A stretch of DNA of 54,266 nt, taken from assembly GCA_963977185.1 (NCBI GenBank), contig CAXBNV010000009.1, positions 1 to 54,266 of the forward strand. Reading direction: 5' to 3'. How positions within the stretch are numbered: position 1 is the stretch's first letter; every line of letters begins with the position of its first letter. Origin of the DNA: CAXBNV01 sp963977185. Lineage in GTDB: Bacteria; Pseudomonadota; Gammaproteobacteria; JAGOUU01. This document shows, piece after piece, positions 17,461 through 27,700 of the stretch. Both the position numbers and the translations under genes were made by a program. A model generated the notes under the pieces. That model made no database searches. It was given only the letters and a program-made list of their open reading frames with translations, and was not told the DNA's origin.

Positions 17461-17859
17461 TTAAGACTCAGTTTTAACTTCTGTAGTTGTAGCAGCTACT
17501 TTTGTTTTTTTAATAATTTTATCTTTAATTCTTGCAGCTTTTCCTGATAATTGTCTTAAATAGTAAAGCTTCGCACGACGTACATCACCACGACGTTTAA
17601 TTGTGACAGATTTTACTAAGTTACCATGTAACGGAAATACTCTTTCAACACCTTCGCCATATGATACTTTTCTTACAGTAAAAGAAGAGTTAAATCCTCT
17701 GTTACGCTTTGCAATAACAACGCCGCCAAATACCTGAGTTCTTTCTCTAGTACCTTCGACTACTCTAACATTAACTTCTATTGTGTCACCAATATCAAAA
17801 TGAACTATATCACTACGTATTTGCTCTTGCTCTATTTGTTTAACTATAGGCTTCGTCAT
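17461..17859 (-). CDS. rplS: 50S ribosomal protein L19
   Basis: At the 30S-50S interface. The 132-residue protein shows FDIGDTIEVNVRVVEGTRERTQ and RRGDVRRAKLYYLRQLSGKAARI. It is about 15 residues longer than usual owing to a Lys/Thr-rich tail after KDKIIKK, which is common in AT-rich intracellular relatives. A strong AGAGAGG site precedes the ATG. Last gene of the rpsP-rimM-trmD-rplS operon. Confidence 0.97.
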   Translation of the reverse strand: MTKPIVKQIEQEQIRSDIVHFDIGDTIEVNVRVVEGTRERTQVFGGVVIAKRNRGFNSSFTVRKVSYGEGVERVFPLHGNLVKSVTIKRRGDVRRAKLYYLRQLSGKAARIKDKIIKKTKVAATTTEVKTES

Positions 17860-17887
17860 AATAACCTCTCTAAAATAAAAGTAAAAA

Positions 17888-18637
17888 TTATAATTCAGAT
17901 TTATATTCTTCTAATAAATCTTTTTCTTCTTCGTTTAAATCATATTGCTCTAAAAGATCAGCTCTTCTTTCCCAAGTTCGCCCTAACGCTTTTTTTTTGC
18001 GCCATGAAGCTATTTTTTGATGATTACCACTTAATAGCACTTCAGGAACTAAATTACCTTCAAAATCTATAGGCTTAGTATAACTAGGATAATCCAATAA
18101 TCCTGTGCTAAACGAGTCTAACGCTGCAGAATCATCATGATTTAAAACCCCTGGAATTAGTCTAGTTAACGCCTCCATGGCAACCATAGCAGGAACTTCA
18201 CCACCAGTCAATATGTAATCTCCTATTGACCACTCTTCGTCTACATAATCATCAATAATTCTTTCATCAATGCCTTCGTATCTTCCTGCAATAAAAATAA
18301 AATTCTTAACGTTTTTGATTTCATTAGCTATATAATGCTGTTTTAATAGCTTTCCTTGAGGTGATAAATAAATAACTTTTGAATCGTCTTTATTATAATT
18401 ACAACTAGCTTTGGCATGCTTTATAGCATTTACCATAATATCTACAGTCATAATCATACCTGGACCGCCACCATATGGCTTATTATCAACAGCTTTATAC
18501 TTAGACTCAGTAAAATTCCGAGGGTTAATCAATTGTAAATCTATTATTCCCTGTTCAATGGCACGTCCAACTATTCCTAGCTGTTTAAATTGTGCAAATA
18601 ACTCTGGGAAAATAGATATTACACTGAAACATTTCAT
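17888..18637 (-). CDS. trmD: tRNA (guanine-N1)-methyltransferase
   Basis: Methylates G37 of tRNAs, preventing frameshifts; uses SAM bound in a trefoil knot. The 249-residue product has FPELFAQFKQLGIVGRAIEQG, the YGGGPGM loop, and the SAM-site stretch AGRYEGIDERIID with SIGDYILTGGEVPAM. Its ATG overlaps the rimM stop by one base (TAATG), indicating coupled translation. Confidence 0.97.
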   Translation of the reverse strand: MKCFSVISIFPELFAQFKQLGIVGRAIEQGIIDLQLINPRNFTESKYKAVDNKPYGGGPGMIMTVDIMVNAIKHAKASCNYNKDDSKVIYLSPQGKLLKQHYIANEIKNVKNFIFIAGRYEGIDERIIDDYVDEEWSIGDYILTGGEVPAMVAMEALTRLIPGVLNHDDSAALDSFSTGLLDYPSYTKPIDFEGNLVPEVLLSGNHQKIASWRKKKALGRTWERRADLLEQYDLNEEEKDLLEEYKSEL

Positions 18638-19254
18638 TAAAAATCAAAATCCCAGTCCACAATGATTCTTTTATTATCATAATCAACTTTTAAGATATAA
18701 TGATTATAAACAAAAGGAATCAAATGCTCTTGAGTTTTTTTATCTTTATTATCCGTATTTTTAACTACTAACACATCATTGGCACCAGTTGCCAATACAT
18801 GTGAAACTAAACCAAAAAAATGACCTGATTCATCAAAGACCTCAAGGCCTTCAAGATCATGCCAGTAGAACTCACCTTCTTCTAAGTCAAACTTAGATAA
18901 GTCGTCTCTTTTTATCGCTATTTGAACGCCTCTAAATTTCTCAGCTAAATCTCTATCGTCACAATTTAATAATTTTGCAACAATTTTAGAGCTGCCATGA
19001 GCCTTCATATCTTCTAATGGCATATTTGACCATTTATCAGATAACTCAAAGCCTTCTACTGATTTTTTACTACTCCATAAAAAATCAACGCCTAATTTAA
19101 AGTACTGAACAATACTTTCTTTAGGATCAGTAAAAGAATTTAACTTAATATAACCTTTCACACCAAAAACACTAACTATTTCACCTAAAACTATTACGTC
19201 TTTAAAATAATTAGTGTCTTGCTGTTGATTATCTTGAAACTTCTCGGAATTCAT
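18637..19254 (-). CDS. rimM: 16S rRNA processing protein RimM
   Basis: Binds S19 in the 30S head and assists late maturation. The 205-residue protein has an N-terminal RimM domain (VLGEIVSVFGVKGYIKLNSF) and a C-terminal PRC-barrel (EFYWHDLEGLEVFDESGHFFG; LIPFVYNHYILKVDYDNKRI). Slightly longer than E. coli RimM (182) because of an N-terminal Gln/Asp-rich lead and a charged insert. Second gene of the operon, 17 bases after rpsP. Confidence 0.94.
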   Translation of the reverse strand: MNSEKFQDNQQQDTNYFKDVIVLGEIVSVFGVKGYIKLNSFTDPKESIVQYFKLGVDFLWSSKKSVEGFELSDKWSNMPLEDMKAHGSSKIVAKLLNCDDRDLAEKFRGVQIAIKRDDLSKFDLEEGEFYWHDLEGLEVFDESGHFFGLVSHVLATGANDVLVVKNTDNKDKKTQEHLIPFVYNHYILKVDYDNKRIIVDWDFDF

Positions 19255-19271
19255 ACAAGTAGTCTATATTA

Positions 19272-19535
19272 TTAAGCAGCTTCTTTTTCAGAAGTTCTCT
19301 TATTTTCTTTAACTACAGATCTAACTCTATCCGTTGCTTGAGCACCAACACCTAACCAATACTGTAGCCTTTCAGCATCCAACATGATTCTTTTTTCTTG
19401 GCCTTTTGCTATAGGATTAAAATAACCGATCTTTTCAATGTAACGACCATCACGTGATTTACGTGAATCAGCAACAACTATATGATAAAAAGGTCTTTTG
19501 TTTGCTCCACGTCTTGCTAAACGCACTTTTATCAT
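19272..19535 (-). CDS. rpsP: 30S ribosomal protein S16
   Basis: An 87-residue protein starting MIKVRLARRGANKRPFYHIV and carrying KIGYFNP, both family hallmarks. First gene of the rpsP-rimM-trmD-rplS operon. Lies 253 bases downstream of ffh; a promoter is in that gap. Confidence 0.97.
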   Translation of the reverse strand: MIKVRLARRGANKRPFYHIVVADSRKSRDGRYIEKIGYFNPIAKGQEKRIMLDAERLQYWLGVGAQATDRVRSVVKENKRTSEKEAA

Positions 19536-19593
19536 GACTTTTTATATCCTCATTTAAAATTTAACACTAAATACATACAAAAATGAATTATTG

Positions 19594-19622
19594 ATTTTAC
19601 GACAGATTCATTTCAAAGTCTA
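19594..19622 (-). promoter_or_regulatory. Promoter of the rpsP operon
   Basis: On the minus strand TAGACT (19622-19617) and TAAAAT (19599-19594) are separated by 17 bases, giving a leader of about 50 bases. The rest of the 253-base gap (19536-19788) is AT-rich; I see no RNA gene there. Confidence 0.5.
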
Positions 19623-19788
19623 ACTATTTTATTATAAATAATAAATACCAACTAAATTCATCATCTATTTTATAAAAATTCTACTCTCATACAATTATCT
19701 TATAATAATAAATAAAAATAACTACTTGTAATATAGTTACATTTAAAAATATACCTCAGCTAGAAGTAATTAATTTTAGTTATTATTT

Positions 19789-21174
19789 TTATTTTAACAA
19801 ACCATCCATGCCGCCAGGCATACCGCCTGATAATCCCTTTCCTAACATTTTCATCATACTAGACATTCCACCGCCTTTGCCCATTGTCTTTTTAATCATT
19901 TTTTGCATAGCTGCAAATTGCTTAAGTATCTTATTAATTTCATGAATTTCAACACCAGATCCTTTTGCAATTCTTTGCTTTCTTGAGGCTTTTATAATAT
20001 CTGGGTTTATTCTTTCTATTTTTGTCATAGATTGAATTGCAGCTTCTGTATTTTTAAACATATCATCTCCTAAAGAAGACAACGCGCCACTTGGCAGTCC
20101 ACCCAACATTCCAGCTGGTAGTTTATCAACAAAACCACTAACTCCTCCTAATTGCTTAAGTTTGCCGATGTAATCTAAATAATCTACTAAATCAAACTTT
20201 CCTTTTTTAAGCTTCTTAACAGATTTTTGAGTTTGTTCTTTATCTAGTACATTTTCAGCTTCTTCAATCAAACTTAAAACATCGCCCATGCCCAATATTC
20301 TGGATGCAACTCTTTCTGGATAAAAAGGCTGAAGCGCAGTAACTTTTTCACCGCTTCCTAAAAATTTTATAGGCTTTCCTGTAATAGCTCTTACAGATAA
20401 AGCAACACCACCACGAGCATCACCATCAACTTTAGTTAAAATAACACCGGTTAAAGGTAAAGCTTCATCAAAAGCTTTTGCTGTATTTACAGCATCTTGA
20501 CCAATCATGCTATCTACAACAAACAAAACTTCTGTTGGACTTAAAGAAGCATTTAAATCTTTAATTTCATGCATCATTTTCTCATCAATATGCAATCTAC
20601 CAGCAGTATCGACTATTAAAACATCACAGCTTTGTTTTTTTGCATCTAAATAAGCTCTATTTGCAATATCTATAGGTTTTTCATTAGTGCTACTTTTATG
20701 AAACACTGCATCAACTTGTTCTGCTAAAGTTTCTAACTGATCAATTGCGGCAGGTCTATAAATATCTGTGCTAACAACCATTACTTTCTTTTTTTGATTC
20801 TTTAAGTAATTAGCTAATTTTGCTGTAGAAGTTGTTTTACCTGAGCCTTGAAGTCCTGCCATAAGAATAACTACAGGAGGGTTAGCTTTAAGATCTAATT
20901 CTTCATTAACATTACCCATCAATGCAGTTAAATCTTTTTTAACCAGTCTGATGAGCTCTTGATCAGGAGATAGACTTTTCAGAACTTTATGACCTATTGC
21001 TTTTTGGCGAAGAGTTGCAACAAAATCTTTAACAACCGGTAAAGCTACATCTGCCTCTAATAATGCTGTTCTAACATCATTTAAGGCTGCCCTAATATTT
21101 TTCTCAGAAAGTTTACCTTTACCTCGAATAGTTTTAATAGTTTGTGTTAATTTATCTGTTAAAGACTGAAACAT
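19789..21174 (-). CDS. ffh: Signal recognition particle GTPase Ffh
   Basis: Protein part of SRP; with 4.5S RNA it targets nascent membrane proteins to FtsY. The 461-residue product has the N domain, G1 GLQGSGKTTSTAKLA, DTAGRLHID, TKVDGDARGG and the Met-rich M domain ending GGGMSSMMKMLGKG. Standard position upstream of rpsP, but with its own transcript boundary. The ffs RNA is not in this window as far as I can see. Confidence 0.97.
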   Translation of the reverse strand: MFQSLTDKLTQTIKTIRGKGKLSEKNIRAALNDVRTALLEADVALPVVKDFVATLRQKAIGHKVLKSLSPDQELIRLVKKDLTALMGNVNEELDLKANPPVVILMAGLQGSGKTTSTAKLANYLKNQKKKVMVVSTDIYRPAAIDQLETLAEQVDAVFHKSSTNEKPIDIANRAYLDAKKQSCDVLIVDTAGRLHIDEKMMHEIKDLNASLSPTEVLFVVDSMIGQDAVNTAKAFDEALPLTGVILTKVDGDARGGVALSVRAITGKPIKFLGSGEKVTALQPFYPERVASRILGMGDVLSLIEEAENVLDKEQTQKSVKKLKKGKFDLVDYLDYIGKLKQLGGVSGFVDKLPAGMLGGLPSGALSSLGDDMFKNTEAAIQSMTKIERINPDIIKASRKQRIAKGSGVEIHEINKILKQFAAMQKMIKKTMGKGGGMSSMMKMLGKGLSGGMPGGMDGLLK

Positions 21175-21183
21175 AAAATCCCC

Positions 21184-22110
21184 TTAATTAGTTAGCCAAT
21201 CTTTTGGCTTTAAATATTCAAGTAATTCTTTTTGATAAGAATTTAATTCTTTATTAGCCTCATAATGCCATTTTACAAAAGGAGGCAAAGACATCAATAT
21301 AGAATCTGTTCGCCCCTTAGATTGTATACCAAATATTGTACCCCTATCATACAATAAATTAAATTCCACATAACGACCGCGTCTATATAACTGAAAGTCT
21401 CTTTGGTTTTCAGTATATTTTAAATTTTTACGCTTATTAATTATTTCCATGTAACTTGTTGTATAAGCTACCCCAACTTTTTTAATAAAATCAAAGCATT
21501 CATCAAAACTTCCAAAGGTAGATTCATTTAGATCATCAAAAAATAAGCCACCTATGCCTCGATTTTCTTGTCTATGTTCCAAATAAAAATAATCATCACA
21601 TAGTTTTTTAAAATTTGAATAAACATCTTCGCCAAAAAAAACACAAGCTTCTTTTGCTGCTTTATGCCATAAAATACAATCTTCTTTAAATGGAAAATAA
21701 GGAGTTAAATCAAATCCCCCTCCAAACCACCAAGTTTCTTTACCTGTATTTTTATCAGTTGCAATAAATAATCTTAGATTAGCGTGTGAGGTTGGAACCA
21801 TAGGGTTTCTTGGGTGAATAACAATAGAAACTCCCATTGCCTCAAAGGAAGCACCCTCCAAATCAGGCCTTGAAACAGTTGCAGCCTTTGGCATGCAATC
21901 CCCTAATACGTGAGAAAAATTAACTCCTGCTTGCTCAAATACCAAACCATCTTCTAATACCCTAGTAACACCGCCACCTTTGATAGTATCTTTTTGCCAT
22001 TTATCAGTTATAAATTTGGCTTTATCATCAACTAGTTCTAGATCACCACAATATTGATCTTGCAAAGACAATAAAAAATTCTGAACTTCAGCACGGTTTA
22101 TACTAGACAT
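21184..22110 (-). CDS. hemF: Oxygen-dependent coproporphyrinogen III oxidase
   Basis: Oxidative decarboxylation of coproporphyrinogen III to protoporphyrinogen IX, using O2. The 308-residue product carries FEQAGVNFSHVLGD, HANLRLF, WWFGGGFDLTPYFPF, GIGGLFFDDL, and YVEFNLLYDRGTIFGIQSKGRTDSILMS (family signature near the C-terminus). Lies nine bases upstream of ffh. Fits the heme A/oxidase assembly genes at 42838-45380: heme made aerobically would serve that oxidase. Confidence 0.96.
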   Translation of the reverse strand: MSSINRAEVQNFLLSLQDQYCGDLELVDDKAKFITDKWQKDTIKGGGVTRVLEDGLVFEQAGVNFSHVLGDCMPKAATVSRPDLEGASFEAMGVSIVIHPRNPMVPTSHANLRLFIATDKNTGKETWWFGGGFDLTPYFPFKEDCILWHKAAKEACVFFGEDVYSNFKKLCDDYFYLEHRQENRGIGGLFFDDLNESTFGSFDECFDFIKKVGVAYTTSYMEIINKRKNLKYTENQRDFQLYRRGRYVEFNLLYDRGTIFGIQSKGRTDSILMSLPPFVKWHYEANKELNSYQKELLEYLKPKDWLTN

Positions 22111-22141
22111 ATATACGGACCTCGTTTGTATATAGATTAGC

Positions 22142-22717
22142 TCATCTTAAAACTTTGGAGTTAAAAACATCTACTATTTTAGATGGTTTCAAATTGATGT
22201 CAACTATGCCTGGAACGATGTAAACTCCTTTATTTTTAAATATTTTTTTAGCTTGTTTATAATCAATAATATTATTATGTCCACTTAAATTAGCACTAGT
22301 AGAAACAATTGGATGCCCTAATAAATCGCATATTTTTTTTATATACGTATTAGAACTTACTCTGATAGCAATAGTATCATTGTTTTCACCTATTAAGTAC
22401 CTTGACAAACTTTTGTGTGCTGGAAAAATATAAGTAGTATGCAAAGGCCAAGATTGTTTTAATTTATTAAAAATATCTTTAGGCACTAATTCTATGTCTA
22501 TATAATCTAAAATTTGTGTAAAATCTGATGCAACTATAATTAAACCTTTTTTATAATCTCTTTGTTTAATTTCTAAAATTTTTTTTAAAGATTGCTCATT
22601 ATTAGGATCACAACCTATACCAAAAACAGCTTCAGTTGGATAAATAATTACTTTTCCAGATTTAATAACTTTAACTGCTTTTTTTATATAATAATTTTCT
22701 AATAACTTACAGCTCAT
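22142..22717 (-). CDS. tsaC: Threonylcarbamoyl-AMP synthase (YrdC/Sua5 type)
   Basis: Makes threonylcarbamoyl-AMP for t6A37 modification of ANN-reading tRNAs. The 191-residue single-domain protein has KVIIYPTEAVFGIGCDP (Lys/Ser/Thr binding pocket), KRDY-like QRDYKKGLIIV, TYIFPA, and IVSTSANLSGHNN. Single domain and length indicate TsaC rather than the longer Sua5. The nearness to hemF is common in gammaproteobacteria. Confidence 0.9.
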   Translation of the reverse strand: MSCKLLENYYIKKAVKVIKSGKVIIYPTEAVFGIGCDPNNEQSLKKILEIKQRDYKKGLIIVASDFTQILDYIDIELVPKDIFNKLKQSWPLHTTYIFPAHKSLSRYLIGENNDTIAIRVSSNTYIKKICDLLGHPIVSTSANLSGHNNIIDYKQAKKIFKNKGVYIVPGIVDINLKPSKIVDVFNSKVLR

Positions 22718-22722
22718 AATAT

Positions 22723-23496
22723 TTATAAATCATAATTTAATATTAAAGGCGCATGATCTGAAAATTTTATATCTCTATAGATTTTATTACTAGGTTGTAT
22801 TTTATCTTTTAAATTTGGAGTTACAATATGGTAATCAATTCTCCATCCCACATTATTATCCCAAGACTTACCTCTATTAGACCACCAAGTATATTGATCT
22901 TTTTCTTGATTAACTTCTCGAAACACATCAACAAAACCTACATTATAAAAAATTTTATCAAGCCACTCTCGTTCTTTAGGTAAAAAACCTGAATTTTTTT
23001 GATTAGGTTTCCAATTTTTTAAATCTTCATTTTTATGCGCAATATTAAAATCACCACACATAATTACTTTTTTCTTATTTTTTATAAGATTATTTAAATA
23101 ATCCGTTTCAAATTTATCTAAAAATTTATATTTAATATTTTGTCTTTCATCTCCACTAGTTCCTGATGGCAAATATAAAGATACTACAGAAAAATTTTCA
23201 AAATCTAACTGTATAAATCTACCCTCATTGTCTGCTATATCAAAACCTAAATTTTTAATAACGTTAATAGGCTTTAATTTGCTATATATAGCAACACCGC
23301 TATAACCTTTTTTTTGTGCTGAAACATAATAACAATATTCATACGGATAAAATATAGAATTATCTTTCAGCTGATCTTCTTGAGCCTTTGTTTCTTGAAT
23401 ACAAACAATATCTGCATTTTCTTTTTCTAACCAATCAAAAAAACCTTTTTTTGCAGCACTTCTTATTCCATTGGCATTAAAAGATATTATTTTCAT
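22723..23496 (-). CDS. xthA: Exodeoxyribonuclease III / AP endonuclease
   Basis: Cleaves abasic sites and degrades 3' ends in base-excision repair, Mg2+-dependent. The 257-residue protein starts with ISFNANGIRSAAKKGFFDWL, then CIQETKAQ, GDFNIAHKNEDLKN, WWSNRGKSWDNNVGWRIDYH and the catalytic SDHAPLIL. Five bases upstream of tsaC, so likely co-transcribed. Confidence 0.95.
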   Translation of the reverse strand: MKIISFNANGIRSAAKKGFFDWLEKENADIVCIQETKAQEDQLKDNSIFYPYEYCYYVSAQKKGYSGVAIYSKLKPINVIKNLGFDIADNEGRFIQLDFENFSVVSLYLPSGTSGDERQNIKYKFLDKFETDYLNNLIKNKKKVIMCGDFNIAHKNEDLKNWKPNQKNSGFLPKEREWLDKIFYNVGFVDVFREVNQEKDQYTWWSNRGKSWDNNVGWRIDYHIVTPNLKDKIQPSNKIYRDIKFSDHAPLILNYDL

Positions 23497-23531
23497 AAAT
23501 ACAACGACTCAAAAATAAATAACAAAAATAA

Positions 23532-24638
23532 TTAATCACCATTAACAACAGTCAAACTTGGCGTAATATCTTTTTCTAAAATATCACAGACTGAATTAAC
23601 TAATACAGCACTAGATATATAAGGATCACAATTAGCCCCTGGACGTCTATCTTCTATATAGCCATAACCTTGTCTATCAACATGCAAAGGTATTCTTACA
23701 GAAGCCCCTCTATTTGATACACCAGATGAAAAAGATTTCATAGAACTTGTTTCATGTTTTCCTGTTAATCTTTCTCCTAATTTATCACCGTAATGTTTAA
23801 TATCACGCTTATGATATTTCTCTAAATTTTTTATCGCCTGATCAATAGCTTTTCTACCTTTTTCAGGATCTCTTATATTTTTAGTTGAAAAATTAATATG
23901 GCAGCCTGAACCATTCCAGTCACCTTTTATAGGTTTATTTTCGAAACTTACAGCAACATCATATCTTTCAGCAACTCTAATTAAAATCCATCTTGCTAAT
24001 TGTTGGTGATCACACAAAGTTAACAAATTTAAATCTAATTCATTTGCCCCTCTATAACCTACTTGATACTCCCATTGACCAAGCATTACTTCTGCATTTA
24101 CACCATAAATAAATAAACCAATATTCATACATAGTTTTAAATGTTCATCTGCAATTTCTCGACCATAAACTTTATCAGCACCAACGCCACAATAATAAGG
24201 ACCTTGAGCTTCAGGAGCACCAGATTCAGGCCATCCTAATGGTCTACCATCATAAAATAAAGTATATTCTTGTTCAAAACCAGCCCATGGTTCATGCTTA
24301 TCACCACCAGATTCAAGAATTTTTCTTAAAATAGCACGTGTATTGCTTTTTAAAGGCTTATTATTAGAATTAAAAGTTTCACACAGCACAAGGTAACTAT
24401 CATGCTCTGTATTACTTCTTGACCTAAATGGATCTGTGACAAAACATACAGGCTTTAACAATACATCTGAATGATCACCAGTTGCTTGACATGTAGAGGA
24501 GCCATCATAACTCCACTCTGGGAAGTCTTTTAATGTAATATTTTGTTTATCTCCTAAAGGCACAACTCTTGTTTTAGATCTTAATTGAGCTGTTGGACTA
24601 GTGCCATCAAGCCAAATATATTCAGCTAGTTTAAACAT
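23532..24638 (-). CDS. Glutamine synthetase, type II (eukaryotic-like)
   Basis: Makes glutamine from glutamate, ammonia and ATP. The 368-residue protein is the short GSII form, starting with AEYIWLDGTSPTAQLRSKTR and showing FPEWSYDGSSTCQATGD, WAGFEQEYTLFY, GPYYCGVGADKVYGRE, NAEVMLGQWEYQVG, GDWNGSGCHINFSTK and the EDRRPGANCDPYI end. These are features of the eukaryotic/plant-type family, not the 470-residue bacterial GlnA (type I), and the GlnE adenylylation site region is absent. The 151-base gap upstream has an AGAGG site; regulation by PII/NtrC is not evident. Confidence 0.95.
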   Translation of the reverse strand: MFKLAEYIWLDGTSPTAQLRSKTRVVPLGDKQNITLKDFPEWSYDGSSTCQATGDHSDVLLKPVCFVTDPFRSRSNTEHDSYLVLCETFNSNNKPLKSNTRAILRKILESGGDKHEPWAGFEQEYTLFYDGRPLGWPESGAPEAQGPYYCGVGADKVYGREIADEHLKLCMNIGLFIYGVNAEVMLGQWEYQVGYRGANELDLNLLTLCDHQQLARWILIRVAERYDVAVSFENKPIKGDWNGSGCHINFSTKNIRDPEKGRKAIDQAIKNLEKYHKRDIKHYGDKLGERLTGKHETSSMKSFSSGVSNRGASVRIPLHVDRQGYGYIEDRRPGANCDPYISSAVLVNSVCDILEKDITPSLTVVNGD

Positions 24639-24789
24639 AAAAAAACCTCTATAATTATTATTGTACTTCGATGAAAATGATATTTTAATTATTGCATTGT
24701 ATTATAAATATAACAAGAAAGACTAAGTTCTCTGTTTATTTTTTATAAATTATTATCAAATACCATAATTAAATCTAGTTAACTCTAAT

Positions 24790-27700
24790 CTAACTTTGAA
24801 CTTCTTTAACTTGTCTTGTTTCTAAAAAGTCTTGGTAAGATAAAATTGATAATTTTTTATTATTAGAACTTTTCAATAAGCTAAGAGTTAAATTTAGCTC
24901 TGTTAATAAAGAAATATCTCGTTCTATTGCTAGTTTTCTGATCATACTATTATCAGATTCAACATTATCTCTATCACTATGAATAGAAATAATTAAATCT
25001 ATATTTTGAGAAGATAGTAACTCTATATGATTATAAGAAATATGAATATTACTATAAATATTATCTAATTGTTCTTTTAGATTATTACGTAAATAGCTTA
25101 AACTAGATGAAGTTAAATAAATTTTTAAATTCGTATTATTAATAATAAAATCTATAACTTCTACAAGTTTATTATTATTATATTCAAAACAATCGACACT
25201 TAATAAGATTCCTTTTTCTGGCAATTTAAAATCAACAGCTAAGTAAGCTAATAATAAAGCCTCTAAATAAGATTTACCAAAGCAAGCGACCTCTCCTGTT
25301 GATAACATTTCAACGCCTAATTTAGGATCAGCGCCTCTTAACCTATCAAAAGAAAATTTAGGTGCCTTTACTATTTTGTAATTTACTTTTTGAGATAATT
25401 CATGAAAATCTATATCTAATATATTTTTACTACCTAATATACCAAGTGCAGCTATTTCAACAAAATTTATATCTAAAGCTTTTGAAACAAACGGCACGCT
25501 ACGAGATGCTCTAAGATTACATTCTATAATTTTTAACTCATTATTTTTATATAATAACTGTAAATTAAATGGTCCTGTAATATCTAAAACACTCGCTAAG
25601 CTTTTAGCTATTGTTATAATATTTTTTTGAATATTCTCTGGTATAGATATAGGATTAAGAACTAATGTTGCATCTCCTGAATGAACTCCTGCTTGCTCCA
25701 CATGCTCTGATAAAGCATATACCTTTAAATTACCTTTATATGCTACTGCATCTAACTCTATTTCTTTAGCATTTTCTTCAAATTTAGAAATTATAACAGG
25801 GTAATCTTGAGATATATTTTCCGCATTTTTAATAAAATTAAACAAATCTTGTTTATTATATGCAACTTTCATTGCTCTACCTGATAAAACATATGATGGT
25901 CTAACTAGTAAAGGATAATCACCTAATAATTTATCTATATTATCTAATTCATTATAATCATTAATAGCATGCCATTTAGGTTGAGATATTTTAAGATTAT
26001 CTAGCAATGCAGAAAACTTATTTCTATCTTCAGCTTTATCTATATTTTTAGAACTAGTCCCTAATATTTTTATACCAGCTTTATTTAAGTCTATTGCTAA
26101 ATTATTTGGGGTTTGACCACCAAAAGAAATAATTAATCCTAATGAGTTACTATAATGATATATTTCATCTATTATCTCTAAACAAATTTCATCAAAAATC
26201 AAAAAATCGCTATTATCATAATCAGTGGAGACTGTCTCAGGATTGCAGTTTAATACTATCGTTTTATAACCTAATTTACGAGCCGTATTAGCTGCAGCAA
26301 CTCCGCACCAATCAAACTCGACACTCGAACCTATTCGATAACAACCTGAACCTAAAATAATAACAGAATCTGTTATTTCACTGCTAGATATATCAGAGGC
26401 ATCTCTATCATAACTATAATAAAGAAAATTAGTTTGTGCTGGATATTCTGCTGCTAAAGTATCAATTTGTGATACCTTAGGCCTTATATTCAGTTTCTTT
26501 CTATGTTCTCTAACATCGTTTTCAGAGCAGCATAAAATACTAGCCAAAAATTTATCACTAAAACCATCTTTTTTAATTTTATATAAAAAATCAAACTCTA
26601 TAGCATATATATTTTTTATATTTTTAATTAATTTATATATAGATACTATTTCAGAAATATAATAAAGAAAAAATCGATCGATTTTAGTTAAATTATAAAT
26701 TTCATCTATTTTCATTCCTTTATAAAAACTTTGAGCTATTGCAAATAATCTGTGCTGATTAGGTTTACTTAAAGCTTCTTTTAAATTATCAAAAGTAAAT
26801 TTTTCTGGCTCAAGACCAACATAGCCTAAATCTAACATTCGCAAAGCTTTTTGCAAAGCTTCTGGAAAATTACGACCAATTGCCATAACCTCCCCTACGC
26901 TTTTCATCTCAGAGCCTAAAGTTTTATCAACTCCAGCAAATTTATCTAAATCCCATCGTGGAATTTTTATTGCAACATAATCAAGGGCTGGTTCAAAAAA
27001 GGCAGAAGTTGTCTTTGTTATGGAATTTTTAATACTGTCTAAGTTGTATCCTATTGCAATTTTTGCTGCAACATAAGCCAAAGGATATCCTGTTGCTTTA
27101 GATGCTAAAGCCGAAGATCTAGATAACCTTGCATTAACTTCTATAACTCTATATTCACGAGATTTAGGATTATAAGCATATTGAATATTACACTCTCCAA
27201 TAATTCCTAAATGTCGAATAGTCTTTATTGCAACTGATCTTAATAAATTATAATCACAATCATCTAAAGTCTGCGATGGTGCAATAACGATTGAATCTCC
27301 AGTATGCACCCCCATTGGATCTAAGTTTTCCATGTTGCAAACAGTAATGCAATTACCTGCATTATCTCTTACAACTTCATATTCTATTTCTTTCCATCCA
27401 GTTAAGCATTCTTCTACTAAAATTTGCTTTGAGTTATTTAATATTACTCGTGCTATATTTTCACATTCTTGTTCATTGTTAACTATTTTAGAACCCATAC
27501 CGCCCAAAGAAAATCCTGCTCGAAGCATAACTGGGTAACTAATTTTTTCAGCAGCTTTTAAAGCTTGATTTTTATCATATACAGCAATACTCCTAGCAGT
27601 CGAGATATTAATTTGTTTTAATTTTTCAACAAATAGCTCTCTATCTTCAGTATTTCTGATTACATCTACAGGAGTTCCTAAGACTCTAACATTATACTTT

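Noticed and set aside
17800..18072. Plus-strand frame over the rplS-trmD junction
   Set aside because: Covers the ends of two conserved genes; composition follows the complement of those codons.
27332..27538. Plus-strand frame inside carB
   Set aside because: Lies fully within a conserved essential gene on the other strand, with no start signal. Other long antisense frames in lepA, ileS, cox15, dacA and the M50 gene were dropped for the same reason.
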